Part shown: in pieces, positions 43,205-52,570 of the stretch
Layout of the letters: each line of letters starts with the position of its first letter
Numbering within the stretch: the stretch's first letter is position 1
DNA from: Nocardia gamkensis NBRC 108242
GTDB lineage: Bacteria; Actinomycetota; Actinomycetes; Mycobacteriales; Mycobacteriaceae
Direction: 5' to 3'
NCBI RefSeq assembly: GCF_001612985.1
Contig: NZ_BDBM01000002.1
Coordinates: 62,001 to 126,000 of the forward strand
Length of the DNA: 64,000 nucleotides
Position numbers and translations under genes: made by a program
The notes under the pieces: model-generated
The model's input: the letters and a program-made list of their open reading frames with translations, nothing else
Databases searched by the model: none
Told to the model about the DNA's origin: nothing

Positions 43205-44497
43205 TCAGGCGAGAACGAAGTACCGCAACCACAAGTACGGTGCGGCGACCGCGATGGTGATGGCTGTGACGATGATGCCCTTGCGGGTGAATTCCCAGAA
43301 CGAGATCGGGGCGTCGGCGCGGCGGGCGATGCCGAGCATGACGACGTTGGCACTGGCGCCGACCGCGGTGAGGTTGCCGCCGAAGTCGGCACCCAGGGCA
43401 AGCGACCACCACAGCGCACCTGAATCGATCGCGGGGTGATCGATGCCCGCGGCCAGGTCGGCCACCAGCGGGCTCATCGTCGCCACGTACGGGATGTTGT
43501 CGATGACACCCGACAGCAACGCCGACACCACGAGGGTCAACATCACTGCGATCAGCGCATCGCCGCCGGTGGCCTCGGTGGCCAGCTTCGCCAGCTGTTC
43601 GATGACCCCGGTCTCGACCAGCGCACCGACCATGACGAACAGGCCCGCGAAGAACAGCAGCGTCTCCCATTCCACCGCGGACAAGTAGTCCTGTTGCGGC
43701 AGACCGGAAACGATCACCAAGACCCCAGCACCCAGCAACGCCACCACCGACGGCTCGATATGAAACGCTGAGTGCCCCACGAAGCCGGTGAACACCACCG
43801 CCAGCACCACCCCGCATTTGACCAGCAGGCCCCGATCGCGGATCGCCTCGCGTTCATCCAGGGACATGACATCGGCTGCCCGCGCCGGGTCGACATCGAA
43901 GGAACCGCGGAACAGCCGCGGCAGGATGAGGGTGAACACCAGCAACTCGATCGCCACGATCGGTGTCATGTGGACCAGGAAGTCGTTGAACGTCAGACCG
44001 GCGCGGCTGCCGATGATGATGTTCGGCGGGTCACCGATCAGCGTGGCGGCGCCGCCGATGTTGGAGGCCAGCACCTCGGCGATCAGAAACGGTGTCGGGT
44101 TGATGTCGAGGCGGTCGCACACCAGCAGCGTCACCGGCGCGATCAGCAGAATCGTGGTGACATTGTCGAGGAACGCCGAGGCGACCGCAGTGATCAGCAC
44201 CAGCAGGATCATCACCCGCAACGGAGATCCTTTGGCGCGTTTGGCCGCCCAGATGGCGGTGTATTCGAACACTCCGGTCTGGCGTAGCACCCCGACGATG
44301 ATCATCATGCCCAGCAGCAGGAAGATGACATCCCAGTCGATGCCGGTCTCACGGGAGTAGAACGCGACCTCCGAGCTCACCACGCCGAGTCCCAGAACGA
44401 CGGCGGCGCCGCCGAGCGCGGCGGCGGTCTTGTGCACACGTTCGGTCGCGATGAGCAGGTAGGCCGCGACGAATACGACGACCGCGACTACCGTCAC
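43205..44497 (-). CDS. ArsB/NhaD-type (ion transporter superfamily) integral membrane permease
   Basis: A 430-residue polytopic protein with about 11 membrane helices. The family's twin motifs are present: [20 protein letters not shown] and, in the second half, [36 protein letters not shown] and [18 protein letters not shown] are the paired re-entrant loop motifs. It is close in type to mycobacterial ArsA/ArsB1 (Rv2684/Rv2685), annotated as arsenite or anion transporters; the substrate is not proved. The CBS-domain gene lies 64 bases upstream on the same strand, a pairing also seen beside the mycobacterial genes. No arsenate reductase or ArsR is nearby. Confidence 0.88.
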   Translation of the reverse strand: MTVVAVVVFVAAYLLIATERVHKTAAALGGAAVVLGLGVVSSEVAFYSRETGIDWDVIFLLLGMMIIVGVLRQTGVFEYTAIWAAKRAKGSPLRVMILLVLITAVASAFLDNVTTILLIAPVTLLVCDRLDINPTPFLIAEVLASNIGGAATLIGDPPNIIIGSRAGLTFNDFLVHMTPIVAIELLVFTLILPRLFRGSFDVDPARAADVMSLDEREAIRDRGLLVKCGVVLAVVFTGFVGHSAFHIEPSVVALLGAGVLVIVSGLPQQDYLSAVEWETLLFFAGLFVMVGALVETGVIEQLAKLATEATGGDALIAVMLTLVVSALLSGVIDNIPYVATMSPLVADLAAGIDHPAIDSGALWWSLALGADFGGNLTAVGASANVVMLGIARRADAPISFWEFTRKGIIVTAITIAVAAPYLWLRYFVLA

Positions 44498-44561
44498 CTC
44501 GGAGTCCCCACCGCGGCCGGGACGCTCAGCGCGGCGTCGAGGCTCGAGAGCCTCGAACCGT

Positions 44562-45005
44562 TCAGTGGTGCAGCGCTGCCGCGAGCAGACGCGAGGCGGT
44601 GATGACGCCGATCAACTGTTGTCCGCTCATCACCGCGATCAGTGGGCACCGGAATCGAGCCATCACCGCGGCCACTTCGACGATGGTGTCGTCGGCCTTG
44701 GCGGCCGGCACTGCGCTCAACCGCTCCGGTACGACGTCGCGCACCTTCTTGCCGCTCAGTTTGTCCGCGATCTTGTCGGCCATCGATTCGTCCAGGACAC
44801 CTGCCAGCGAGGGATCGTCCTGCACGTACTTGGGCACGATGAACCGCACTACCTGGGAAGCGGGCAGGACTGCCTGAGGGCGTCCGTCGGGGCCGGTGAC
44901 CACGAGGCCGGGCAACCGATGCTCGGCAAGCAACTTCGCCGCGTCCAGCGCATCGGTGTCCATCCCGACCACCGGATATTCCTCCACCATCTGCTCCGCG
45001 CGCAC
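44562..45005 (-). CDS. CBS-domain pair protein
   Basis: About 147 residues from the GTG at 45005, or 142 from the ATG at 44990 (reading MVEEYPVVG). Two CBS motifs: [20 protein letters not shown] with [20 protein letters not shown], and [20 protein letters not shown] with [23 protein letters not shown] pairs sense adenine nucleotides and often gate transporters. The position directly before the transporter gene suggests a regulatory subunit. The larger open frame upstream crosses repeat copy B and is rejected. Confidence 0.85.
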   Translation of the reverse strand: MRAEQMVEEYPVVGMDTDALDAAKLLAEHRLPGLVVTGPDGRPQAVLPASQVVRFIVPKYVQDDPSLAGVLDESMADKIADKLSGKKVRDVVPERLSAVPAAKADDTIVEVAAVMARFRCPLIAVMSGQQLIGVITASRLLAAALHH

Positions 45006-45436
45006 ATGTGCAGGATACGGCGCTGCGCGAGCCCGGTGAGGCAGAAAGCCACGGTGTGAACGGATACGCGAACAGCACACGAACTCCTCGTCGATCACGA
45101 ACACGATCCGGGTCCCCGGACCGCGCTGCCGACCAGACTTCCCGGCGCACCGCCTGTAAACATGCCGCAAAAATCGACTCCATAGCAAGTCGGGCGACCC
45201 GATGGCATTGCCGAATACGTCCGCACCCGGCCGAGCGCTGTCGCCGGGCTTGAACCGAGTGGTGCGCGGGGCGAAACCCTCTTCCGATGACAAGGCAACG
45301 GTGGGCGACCCGTGCAGCACTCCGCAGCGCGGTCAACTCCTATCACTCCAGACCGCAGGACGGTCCATCGAATGCCCACCGCGACGGCCGCGGCGGCGTA
45401 TCTTTCTTCTCAGGTGCGCCGGGAAGTCTGGTCGGC
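45006..45436. repeat. dispersed repeat copies B and C, inverted to each other
   Basis: Copy B is at 45128-45151 (+ orientation) and copy C at 45413-45436 (opposite orientation). Both match copy A over 24 bases (core GACCAGACTTCCCGGCGCAC). A and B also share the next ~20 bases, with TGTAAA-ATGCCG-AAA. Copy C abuts the point where the following ABC ATPase loses its N-terminus. Confidence 0.85.
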
Positions 45437-46126
45437 ATGTCGTATCCGCCGACTCTGGAAGGGCTTGCTCTCGCCTACGTGCCCGCCGACGTGGCCTTGT
45501 GGCCGTCGCTGACCGGTGCCGAGACACTCGAGCTGCTCGCCCGGGTAGGCCAGGGCACCGACCTGCCGTATCGCGCCGAGCTGATCGACCGCTTCGCCCT
45601 CGACGTGAACAAACCCGCCAAGACCTACTCGACCGGCAACCGGCAGAAGGTCGCTCTGATCGCGGCGTTCGCATCTCGAGCGCCTTTACTGGTCCTCGAC
45701 GAGCCGACCAGCGGGCTGGACCCATTGATGGAACGCCGGTTCCGGCACTGCGTCGCGGAGGCCAGGGAACACGGGCAAACAGTGTTTCTGAGTTCGCACA
45801 TGCTCGGGGAGGTCGAGGCGTTGTGCGATCGGGTCGCCATCCTGCGCTCCGGACGGCTCGTAGAGGTCACGACGCTGGCCGAGCTGCGCCGGCTGCACCG
45901 CACCATCGTGGAAATCGCCTACCGGGGCGAGGCCCCCGAGTTGAGCGATGTAGACGGTGTCGAGGCTGTCGAAGCGCTCGACCGGGGACGAATGCGTTTC
46001 ACGCTGTCCGGCACCGCGGCACCGGCGCTGCGCGCGCTCGCCGCGGCACAGGTGACGGCGCTGTCCTCACGCGAGCCCACCCTCGAGGAGATCTTCCTCG
46101 ACTACTACGGGCAGGCACGGCGATGA
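45437..46126 (+). pseudogene. N-terminally truncated ABC transporter ATP-binding protein
   Basis: The frame from ATG 45437 encodes the latter part of an ABC ATPase: LAYVPADVALWPSLTGAETL, signature region TYSTGNRQKVALIAAFASRA, Walker B LLVLDEPTSGLDPLM, VFLSSHMLGEVEALCDRVAI, and a normal C-terminus (LEEIFLDYYGQARR). The first 70-80 residues, including Walker A and the Q-loop approach, are missing, so it cannot bind ATP in the normal way. The break sits beside repeat copy C. The 3' end overlaps the permease start by ATGA, showing that it was once a working operon partner. Confidence 0.8.
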
Positions 46127-47751
46127 CCGCTACTACAGCAGCCGGACCGGAGCCGGTGAACCTCTCCGTGCCGGTGAAGGCGGCGGCCCGGCTCACCCGG
46201 CGCCAAGTGCGGCGCGGGGCGGCGATCGTCGCGCTCATCGCCAGCGGCCTGTCGGCGCTCGTCGCGGCCCAATACCGCACCACCTTCGCCGACAGCGTCG
46301 ACGCCGATTCCCTGCGCGCGTTGGCCGAGAACCCCGCCGTGCGCATCCTGTTCGGCGCTCCACTCGCCCTCGACGATCCCGGCGGGTTCACCGTCTGGCG
46401 CACCGGCACCCCTGTCCTCGTACTGTGCGGGGTGTGGGCGTTGCTGGCCGCCACCCGGCTCACCCGCGGGGAGGAGGACGCCGGGCACTGGGAGCTGCTG
46501 CTGGGCGGCAGGCTGCGGACGGTGGACCTGCTCGCCCGCTGCGCCGGCACGTTGTGGCTGGCCGCTACCGTGATCGCTTTCGGGGTCGGGGCGGGACTGG
46601 TGGTGACCGGCACTGATCCCGCCGGAGCGGTCCTGCACGCGGTATCGGTGTTCGGCACGACCGCGGCGTTCGCCGGCGTGGGATTGCTTACCGCGCAATT
46701 GTTGCCGTCCCGGGCAGCGGCTACAGGGCTCGCCTCGGCCGTGCTCGGAGTGTGCCTGCTGCTGCGGATGCTCTCCGACGGTGTCGCCGCGCTCTCCTGG
46801 ACCGCGTGGCTGACCCCGTTCGGCCTCGCCGCCCGTAGCGCTCCGTATGCGGACAATAGGGTCGGACCGTTGCTCGTCCTGCTGGTGTTCGCCACCGTGC
46901 CCGCCGTTCGCGCGCTCGTCACCGTCGCCGGACGCGACCTCGGCGGCGCCGTGATCACCCTGTCCGACACCAGGGCAGCCCGGACTCGCCTGCTCGGATC
47001 GGTGGCCGGATTCGCGGTGCGGCGTGCTCTAGCGCCCACCATCGGGTGGGCGGTAGGAATCGCCGCCTACTTCCTGCTGATCGGTGCGTTGATCTCCTCG
47101 ATCCTCGAATTCTTCGAGACGAACCCGCGTTTCGCCGAACTCGCGGCGGCGGCCGGTTTCGGGGGTCTCGGCTCGGCTTCCGGGTTCGCCGCGACGCTGT
47201 TCGCTCTGCTCGCCATCCCCTCCGATCTCTATACCGCCATCCGGATCGCCGCCGTGGCCACCGATGAGAAGGCCCGCCGCTGGACAGCCCTGCACGCTCT
47301 GCCGTTGCCGCGGTCCCACTCGGCAGGAATCGAAATCGCCGTCACCACCTGGGGGCTCGGCATTCTGCTGTCCACCGCCGCAGTCGCGATGTGGGCTGGT
47401 GCGATGCTCACCGGTGCGCCGCTTGGACTGAGTGAAGCCCTGGCCGGTGCTGCCAACGTCGCCCCGGTGGCCCTGCTCGCACTCGGTGCCGCGGTCCTTG
47501 CATTGGGTTGGTACCCCGATGCCGTCGGTGAGATCGGGGCATTGCCCGTCGCCGGAGGATTCCTCCTCGACGTCGTAGCCCAGAGCACCGGCGCACCGGC
47601 CTGGGTCCGCGGCATCTCCCCGTTCGCCTACCTTGCCGCCGTACCCGACGCCGCACCCGACTGGGCCGCAAGCGCCGCGCTCACCACCATCGCCGCCGCC
47701 ATGGCAGCGATCGGGCTGTACGGCTACGCCCGCCGCGACCTGAGAGGCTGA
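46123..47751 (+). CDS. ABC-2 type exporter permease (polyketide-antibiotic exporter-like)
   Basis: A 542-residue permease with two six-helix halves joined by a linker, as in actinobacterial antibiotic-export permeases that pair with single ATPases of the kind upstream. Visible features: the N-terminal basic segment AARLTRRQVRRGAAIVALIA, RLTRGEEDAGHWELLLGGRL, the duplicated WTALHALPLPRSH segment, and the end WAASAALTTIAAAMAAIGLY. The ATG at 46123 overlaps the stop of the truncated ATPase. With that ATPase broken, activity may need another ATPase, such as the complete one at 40.8 kb. The substrate is unknown. Confidence 0.85.
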   Translation: MTATTAAGPEPVNLSVPVKAAARLTRRQVRRGAAIVALIASGLSALVAAQYRTTFADSVDADSLRALAENPAVRILFGAPLALDDPGGFTVWRTGTPVLVLCGVWALLAATRLTRGEEDAGHWELLLGGRLRTVDLLARCAGTLWLAATVIAFGVGAGLVVTGTDPAGAVLHAVSVFGTTAAFAGVGLLTAQLLPSRAAATGLASAVLGVCLLLRMLSDGVAALSWTAWLTPFGLAARSAPYADNRVGPLLVLLVFATVPAVRALVTVAGRDLGGAVITLSDTRAARTRLLGSVAGFAVRRALAPTIGWAVGIAAYFLLIGALISSILEFFETNPRFAELAAAAGFGGLGSASGFAATLFALLAIPSDLYTAIRIAAVATDEKARRWTALHALPLPRSHSAGIEIAVTTWGLGILLSTAAVAMWAGAMLTGAPLGLSEALAGAANVAPVALLALGAAVLALGWYPDAVGEIGALPVAGGFLLDVVAQSTGAPAWVRGISPFAYLAAVPDAAPDWAASAALTTIAAAMAAIGLYGYARRDLRG

Positions 47752-48166
47752 CCACTACAATCGGCATTTCCCTCGGCCCAGATACTGCTCGGCCCTCACG
47801 ACGCCTCCCTTCGTCGAAGTAGGTGCATCTACCACCGGCGAAACAGCACCACACCAGCCGGGGCGGTCATCACAGCCCTCGCCGGCATGTCCACGGCGAG
47901 CAACAGAGCGACGGCCCGCCTGAATGTTCGGTCGGACCGGTGAAGTCGCGATCCGGCAGATGCCGAGAAGCTGACCGGAACCGAACTGTTTCACTCTTTC
48001 GATCGCCGAATCGGGCTCGTGAGCTGCGGCGAGTTGCGGCGCACCTACTCGGGCCACGACCACTCAACGCGATCACGGCCGGGAAGCCCGCTGCGCGGGG
48101 ATTGCATTCACAAACACGTGGAACGACAAAGGCTCATGCTCTTTGTGAGCATGAGCCTTCGAGGAG
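47752..48166. other. intergenic region between the permease and the inverted tRNA-Ala
   Basis: About 415 bp with no supported gene. The only structure I see is the terminator hairpin at 48129-48159. Confidence 0.6.
48129..48159 (-). terminator. hairpin downstream of the minus-strand tRNA-Ala
   Basis: Perfect 13-bp arms AAGGCTCATGCTC (48129-48141) / GAGCATGAGCCTT (48147-48159) with a 5-base loop, followed on the minus strand by TTTGTCG. Confidence 0.85.
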
Positions 48167-48239
48167 TGGAGCCTAGGGGAATCGAACCCCTAACCCCTGC
48201 CTTGCAAAGGCAGTGCTCTGCCAATTGAGCTAAGGCCCC
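48167..48239 (-). tRNA. tRNA-Ala (TGC), inverted copy
   Basis: The minus-strand cloverleaf is identical over 73 bases to the tRNA-Ala at 55755-55827. Acceptor GGGGCCT/AGGCTCC, anticodon stem CTGCC/GGCAG, anticodon TGC (48206-48204), T-arm GGGGTTCGATTCCCC. CCA is not encoded. Flanking sequence differs from the other copy immediately outside the tRNA. Confidence 0.97.
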
Positions 48240-48443
48240 GCAGCTGTCACAGCTTGCGCGTACAGACGCCTCGAAACGGTACCTTCTCCCCGCTGAGATG
48301 GTCAAAACGGTAGGTTGTGGCGCCGAGGCGAACGTCGATTGCGGCGATGTCGCTGTCCGGCCAGGTATGGACATTTAGGGTTGGTCGCAGCGTCATGATC
48401 CGGTTCTTCGATGTGTTGTCGGTTGCTCGATGAGAGGACCCGC

Positions 48444-50645
48444 ATGTCTCGGTATCTGTTCGCCCTCGGCCGCACGGTCGCTCGGTTGCGCTGGTGGGTG
48501 CTGGCGGTGTGGCTGGTGCTGCTCGCCTGCGCGATCGGGTTCGCCGCGGTGAGCGGCGGCAAAACCACGGACAACTTCACCATTCCGAACACCGAGTCGC
48601 AGGACGCTGTTTCGCTGCTGAAGCAGCGGATGCCGGCCTACAGTGGCGCGCAGATGCAGGTGGTGTTCGCCACCCCGGGCTTGGCCGAGGTCACCGACTC
48701 GCAGGCGAGCGCGCAGATCCAGCAGGTCATGGCAGGGTTGCGCGGGCTGTCGCAGGTGGCCACCGTGGTCGACCCGTTCGAGGCGAAGACGATCTCACCC
48801 GATCAGCGTGTTGCCTTGGGCAGCGTCCAGTTCTCGGAGCCGGTGGGGGAGGTGACCGAGGAGACATTGGATGAGGTCGACCACCTCGCCGCGCCCGCCC
48901 GCGAGGCGGGGCTCGAGGTGGAGTTCTCCGGAGCGGTGTACCCGGGCTTCACCGCCGAGGTGCCCGAGACACCCGAGATCCTCGGCATCGCCGCGGCCTT
49001 CGTCGTCCTGCTGATCACGTTCGGGGCGGTGGTCGCCGCGGGGCTGCCGATCGTCACGGCATTGGTCGGCGTCGCGATCGGTCTGACCGGAATCCTCGGT
49101 GTGGCCGCGTTCGTCGACGTGCCCGCGGCGGCGACTTCCCTGGCATTGATGCTGGGATTGTCCTGCGGAATCGACTACGCGCTGTTCATCCTGTCTCGGC
49201 ATCGGCACAACATCGTGCTGGGTCTGGCCGCGGAGGAGTCGATACCCCTGGCCGTCGGCACGGCGGGCAGTTCGGTCGTGTTCGCCGCGGTGACGGTGAT
49301 CATCGCGTTGTGCGGGCTGGCGGTCGCCGGGATCCCGTTCCTCACGGTCATGGGGTTGACGGCGGCGGGCGCCGTGCTGGTGGCGATGCTGGTGGCCCTG
49401 ACACTGCTGCCCGCGCTGCTCGGGTTCGCAGGCGATACGGTCGCGCGCTTCGTCTCGCCGCCGCTGCATCCCGGACGCGCCGAAGAGGTGGCGCGGATCG
49501 CGGCGTACGAACCGGAGCGCACGATGGGGCACAGCTGGGGCCGGTTCGTCACGCGCTATCGGCTGCCTTTGCTCGTGCTCGGTATCGCGGCGCTGATCGT
49601 CTTGGCGATCCCGGTCACCCGGATCCATCTCGGGTTGCCGAGCGGGGAGTCGCAGCCGGAATCGAGCACAGCGCACAAGGCTTATGACCTGGTCAGCCGT
49701 TCGTTCGGTCCGGGTTTCAATGGACCGCTGCTGATGGTGACCGATCTGTCCAGGGCCACCACCCCGGACGCCGCCCAGACGCTGACGGACAGGTTGCGCG
49801 CCGAACCCGATGTCGCCGCGGTTCAGCCCGCGGGCAGTGGCGACGGCTTGGTGCTCATCCAGGTCGTGCCGACCACCGGGCCGGACGACGAGGCGACCGC
49901 GCAGTTGGTCACCCGGCTGCGCGACAACCGCGACCGGATCGAGGCGAACACGGGCGCCACCTTCCTGATCGGCGGAACGACCGCCGCGAACATCGACACC
50001 TCCAACCGGCTGGCCGAGGCGCTGCCGATCTTCCTCCTGGTCGTCGTCGGCTTGGCGCTGGTGCTGCTGACGATCGCCTTCCGCACCGTGCTGGTGCCGT
50101 TGTCCTCGATCGTCGGTTTCATCCTGTCGGTCTTCGCGGCACTGGGCGTCCAGGTCGCGGTGTTCCAGTGGGGATGGGGAGCGGAACTCTTCGGTGTGAC
50201 GAAGGCGCAGACGCTGAGTTTTCTGCCGATCATCATCCTGGCGATCATCTTCGGGCTCTCCAGCGACTACCAGATCTTCGTCGTCTCCCGGATCAAAGAG
50301 GAATACAGCCGCACGGAGGACGCGACCGGGTCGGTGCAGAACGGTGTGGCGCAGTCGGCCCGGGTGGTGAGCGCGGCGGCGCTGATCATGTTCTCCGTCT
50401 TCGTGGCGTTCACCTGGGTCGACAACCCGGTGGTCAAGCCGCTGGCCCTCACGCTGGCGATCGGCGTGCTCCTCGACGCCTTCGTCGTGCGGCTGACGTT
50501 GGTGCCCGCGGTCATGGCCCTGATCGGCGAGCGCATGTGGTACCACCCGCGCTGGTTCGGACGTTACGTCCCCGATCTCGACATCGAGGGCACCGAACTG
50601 GACAAGGAGTTCACCGCGAGCGCCGTCCGGGGCGACAGCGGGTGA
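48444..50645 (+). CDS. MMPL/RND-family transporter
   Basis: A 733-residue membrane exporter of the MMPL family. It has an N-terminal helix (LRWWVLAVWLVLLACAIGFA), a periplasmic loop (about residues 40-170), then a block of five or six helices with GLSCGIDYALFILSRHRH (the proton-relay/GXXXD-type motif). A second loop and a second helix block carry GLSSDYQIFVVSRIKEEYSR. The C-terminus is short and acidic, without the long tail of MmpL3. The ATG at 48444 has a GAGAGGA tract. It converges on the TetR gene. The cargo is unknown; lipids or aromatic compounds are possible given its neighbours. Confidence 0.93.
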   Translation: MSRYLFALGRTVARLRWWVLAVWLVLLACAIGFAAVSGGKTTDNFTIPNTESQDAVSLLKQRMPAYSGAQMQVVFATPGLAEVTDSQASAQIQQVMAGLRGLSQVATVVDPFEAKTISPDQRVALGSVQFSEPVGEVTEETLDEVDHLAAPAREAGLEVEFSGAVYPGFTAEVPETPEILGIAAAFVVLLITFGAVVAAGLPIVTALVGVAIGLTGILGVAAFVDVPAAATSLALMLGLSCGIDYALFILSRHRHNIVLGLAAEESIPLAVGTAGSSVVFAAVTVIIALCGLAVAGIPFLTVMGLTAAGAVLVAMLVALTLLPALLGFAGDTVARFVSPPLHPGRAEEVARIAAYEPERTMGHSWGRFVTRYRLPLLVLGIAALIVLAIPVTRIHLGLPSGESQPESSTAHKAYDLVSRSFGPGFNGPLLMVTDLSRATTPDAAQTLTDRLRAEPDVAAVQPAGSGDGLVLIQVVPTTGPDDEATAQLVTRLRDNRDRIEANTGATFLIGGTTAANIDTSNRLAEALPIFLLVVVGLALVLLTIAFRTVLVPLSSIVGFILSVFAALGVQVAVFQWGWGAELFGVTKAQTLSFLPIIILAIIFGLSSDYQIFVVSRIKEEYSRTEDATGSVQNGVAQSARVVSAAALIMFSVFVAFTWVDNPVVKPLALTLAIGVLLDAFVVRLTLVPAVMALIGERMWYHPRWFGRYVPDLDIEGTELDKEFTASAVRGDSG

Positions 50646-50667
50646 CGCCTGCCGGTGCTCCCGCGGC

Positions 50668-51303
50668 CTAGTCGAGGGACGGCAGCGGACGCGAGCAGAT
50701 CTCGTGCGCCTCGTCGGCGGGGATACCGAACATGCGCAGCAGGTCCTCGGTGACCTGATCGGTGGCGGCCGCGTCGTCGCGCTCGGGGTGATCGTGCAGC
50801 AGTTGGCCGAGGCACAGCGCGGCCCCGGCCACGATAGTCATGGCCAACTCCGCGTCAGGCGCCTGAAACCGGCCGGTGCCGGCCGCGGCTTCGATATCGC
50901 GCCGAGCGCGGGGTGCGAGTCCTTTGTCCGAGGTGGTGAGCGCGAGGCCGCTGTTGAGCAGCACCTTGCTCAGGGTCGGCAGTCTGCGGTGCATACGGCC
51001 GGTCAGCCGGAAGCTCTGCGCGAAGACTTCGGCGGGGTCGTCCATGCCCTCGGTCAAGTGGTCGAGTACCGCGCCGTGCTGCTCGAGCGCTTCCTCCACC
51101 GCGGCCTGGAACAGGTCCTCCCGGCTCTGGAAGTGGTTGTAGAACGACCCCATGCCGACATCCGCGGCCTGGGTGATCTCCAGGATCGGCGCGTTCGGCT
51201 TCCCGGTCGCGATGAACGACTGGGCCGCCGTCACGAGGGCGGCTCGGGTACGGGCCTTGCGACGCTCCAGGCGGTTGGGTTCCACCTCGGTCCGATCGGT
51301 CAT
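50668..51303 (-). CDS. TetR-family transcriptional regulator
   Basis: A 211-residue repressor-like protein. The N-terminal helix-turn-helix reads ILEITQAADVGMGSFYNHFQ, preceded by RRKARTRAALVTAAQSF. The C-terminal ligand domain is all-helical and ends LRMFGIPADEAHEICSRPLP. The ATG at 51303 has GAGAGGAG upstream; the longer frame crosses the operator region and is rejected. It is divergent from the ring-cleavage operon and very likely controls it through the palindrome at 51402-51415. The inducer is probably an aromatic substrate or intermediate. Confidence 0.93.
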   Translation of the reverse strand: MTDRTEVEPNRLERRKARTRAALVTAAQSFIATGKPNAPILEITQAADVGMGSFYNHFQSREDLFQAAVEEALEQHGAVLDHLTEGMDDPAEVFAQSFRLTGRMHRRLPTLSKVLLNSGLALTTSDKGLAPRARRDIEAAAGTGRFQAPDAELAMTIVAGAALCLGQLLHDHPERDDAAATDQVTEDLLRMFGIPADEAHEICSRPLPSLD

Positions 51304-51401
51304 GCCCGCTCCTCTCCCTGTCGGCGCCCGACCATGGTAGCGCTGCGGTTCAATGATGACGAATTCCTCAGCAATGCCTTGACTGAAAATCGCGTCGTAT
51401 G

Positions 51402-51415
51402 TGACGATATCGTCA
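51402..51415. promoter_or_regulatory. operator-like palindrome of the aromatic operon
   Basis: TGACGATATCGTCA, a perfect 14-bp palindrome 25 bases upstream of the dioxygenase start. TTGACT (51379-51384) just upstream fits a -35 box, so the palindrome overlaps the -10 region. It is a candidate binding site for the divergent TetR protein. Confidence 0.75.
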
Positions 51416-51439
51416 GACAAGGAAAGGGAGTGGTCGCTG

Positions 51440-52570
51440 ATGGACCGTCACGATCCACACACCGAATTGCACAGCGAGTACGGCGCGGTAGCGGGCGAAC
51501 ATCCGGGGCGGGCGCGCGAACCGATCGTGAAAGTGCACGATCTGGCGTGGCTCGAATTCGAGAAGCCGGACTTGGAGCGCGCCGAGGTCTTCGCGCACGC
51601 GTTCGGTTTCGCCACCTCGTTCCGCGCAGGGGACGAGCTGTACTTACGGGGCGCGGATCCGCAGGCGCCGTGCGTGCTGATCCGCCGAGGCGTGCGCTCG
51701 CGGTTCGTCGGCCCGGCCTTTCGTGCGGCGGACACCGCCGACCTGCTCCGGTTGGCCGAGGCCACAGGCGCCACGGTGGTGTCCCTGCCCGAGACTCTGG
51801 GCGGGTCGACTGTCGAGCTGACCGACCCGAGCGGATTGCGGGTGCGGGTGGTCGCCGACACCGATAAGCTTCCCGCTCTGCCCGCCCAGCAGCCGCTCAC
51901 GCTGAACTTCGGGCAGGAAGTGGCGCGGGTCAATCGGACGCAGCGGCCGCCCCGGGTGCCCGCGCGGGTTCAGCGGCTGGGGCATGTGGTGGTGCAGACC
52001 ACCAGGTATCTCGAAACGCTCGATTGGTACCTGGGGCACTTGGGGCTGATTGTCAGTGACTTCCACTACTACCCGGGACAACGCGAGCGCGGCCCGGTGA
52101 TGAGCTTCATTCGCTGTGATCGCGGCCGGACGCCCACCGACCATCACACGCTGGCACTGGTGCTCGGCCCGTCGAACCGGTACGCGCACTCCGCTTACCA
52201 AGTCGCCGATCTGGATGCCATGGCCGCGGGCGGGGAGTACCTGCGTGAGCACGGTTACTACCGATCGTGGGGGATCGGCAGGCATATCCAGGGCAGCCAG
52301 ATCTTCGACTACTGGCGCGACCCGGACGGATTCCTCGTCGAGCATTTCAGTGACGGCGACATGTTCGACTGCACGGTGGAACCCGGCTGGGCGCCGTTCA
52401 CCGCGTCCGGGCTCGCGCAGTGGGGGCCGCCTGCCAGCAAAGACTTCCTCGGCCTCAAACCGAGCCGGGAAACCCTCCGCGAGCTGCGCACGATGGTCGA
52501 CACGCTGCGCGAGGACAACGAATTCGATTTCCGTCGCCTGCGCGGCCTGTTGAAAGTAGCCGGTTCATGA
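51440..52570 (+). CDS. extradiol ring-cleavage dioxygenase (VOC fold)
   Basis: A 376-residue two-domain vicinal-oxygen-chelate enzyme that opens catechol-type rings next to the diol. Iron ligands in the C-terminal module appear as His182 (RLGHVVVQTT), His235 or His236 (PTDHHTLALVL) and Glu301 (FLVEHFSDGD), the 2-His-1-carboxylate set, with the tyrosine-containing HIQGSQIFDYWRDP between. The N-terminal module lacks the metal set, as is usual. The ATG at 51440 has AAAGGGAG upstream. It is the first gene of a five-gene operon in which each junction overlaps. Confidence 0.92.
   Translation: MDRHDPHTELHSEYGAVAGEHPGRAREPIVKVHDLAWLEFEKPDLERAEVFAHAFGFATSFRAGDELYLRGADPQAPCVLIRRGVRSRFVGPAFRAADTADLLRLAEATGATVVSLPETLGGSTVELTDPSGLRVRVVADTDKLPALPAQQPLTLNFGQEVARVNRTQRPPRVPARVQRLGHVVVQTTRYLETLDWYLGHLGLIVSDFHYYPGQRERGPVMSFIRCDRGRTPTDHHTLALVLGPSNRYAHSAYQVADLDAMAAGGEYLREHGYYRSWGIGRHIQGSQIFDYWRDPDGFLVEHFSDGDMFDCTVEPGWAPFTASGLAQWGPPASKDFLGLKPSRETLRELRTMVDTLREDNEFDFRRLRGLLKVAGS

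Noticed and set aside
45006..45436. N-terminal extension of the truncated ABC ATPase to 45287 as a real N-terminus
   Set aside because: The extra residues come from the dispersed repeat and contain no Walker A motif.
48107..48122. parS-like sequence near tRNA-Ala (CACGTGGAACG half)
   Set aside because: Only one half matches; the first five positions disagree with the consensus.
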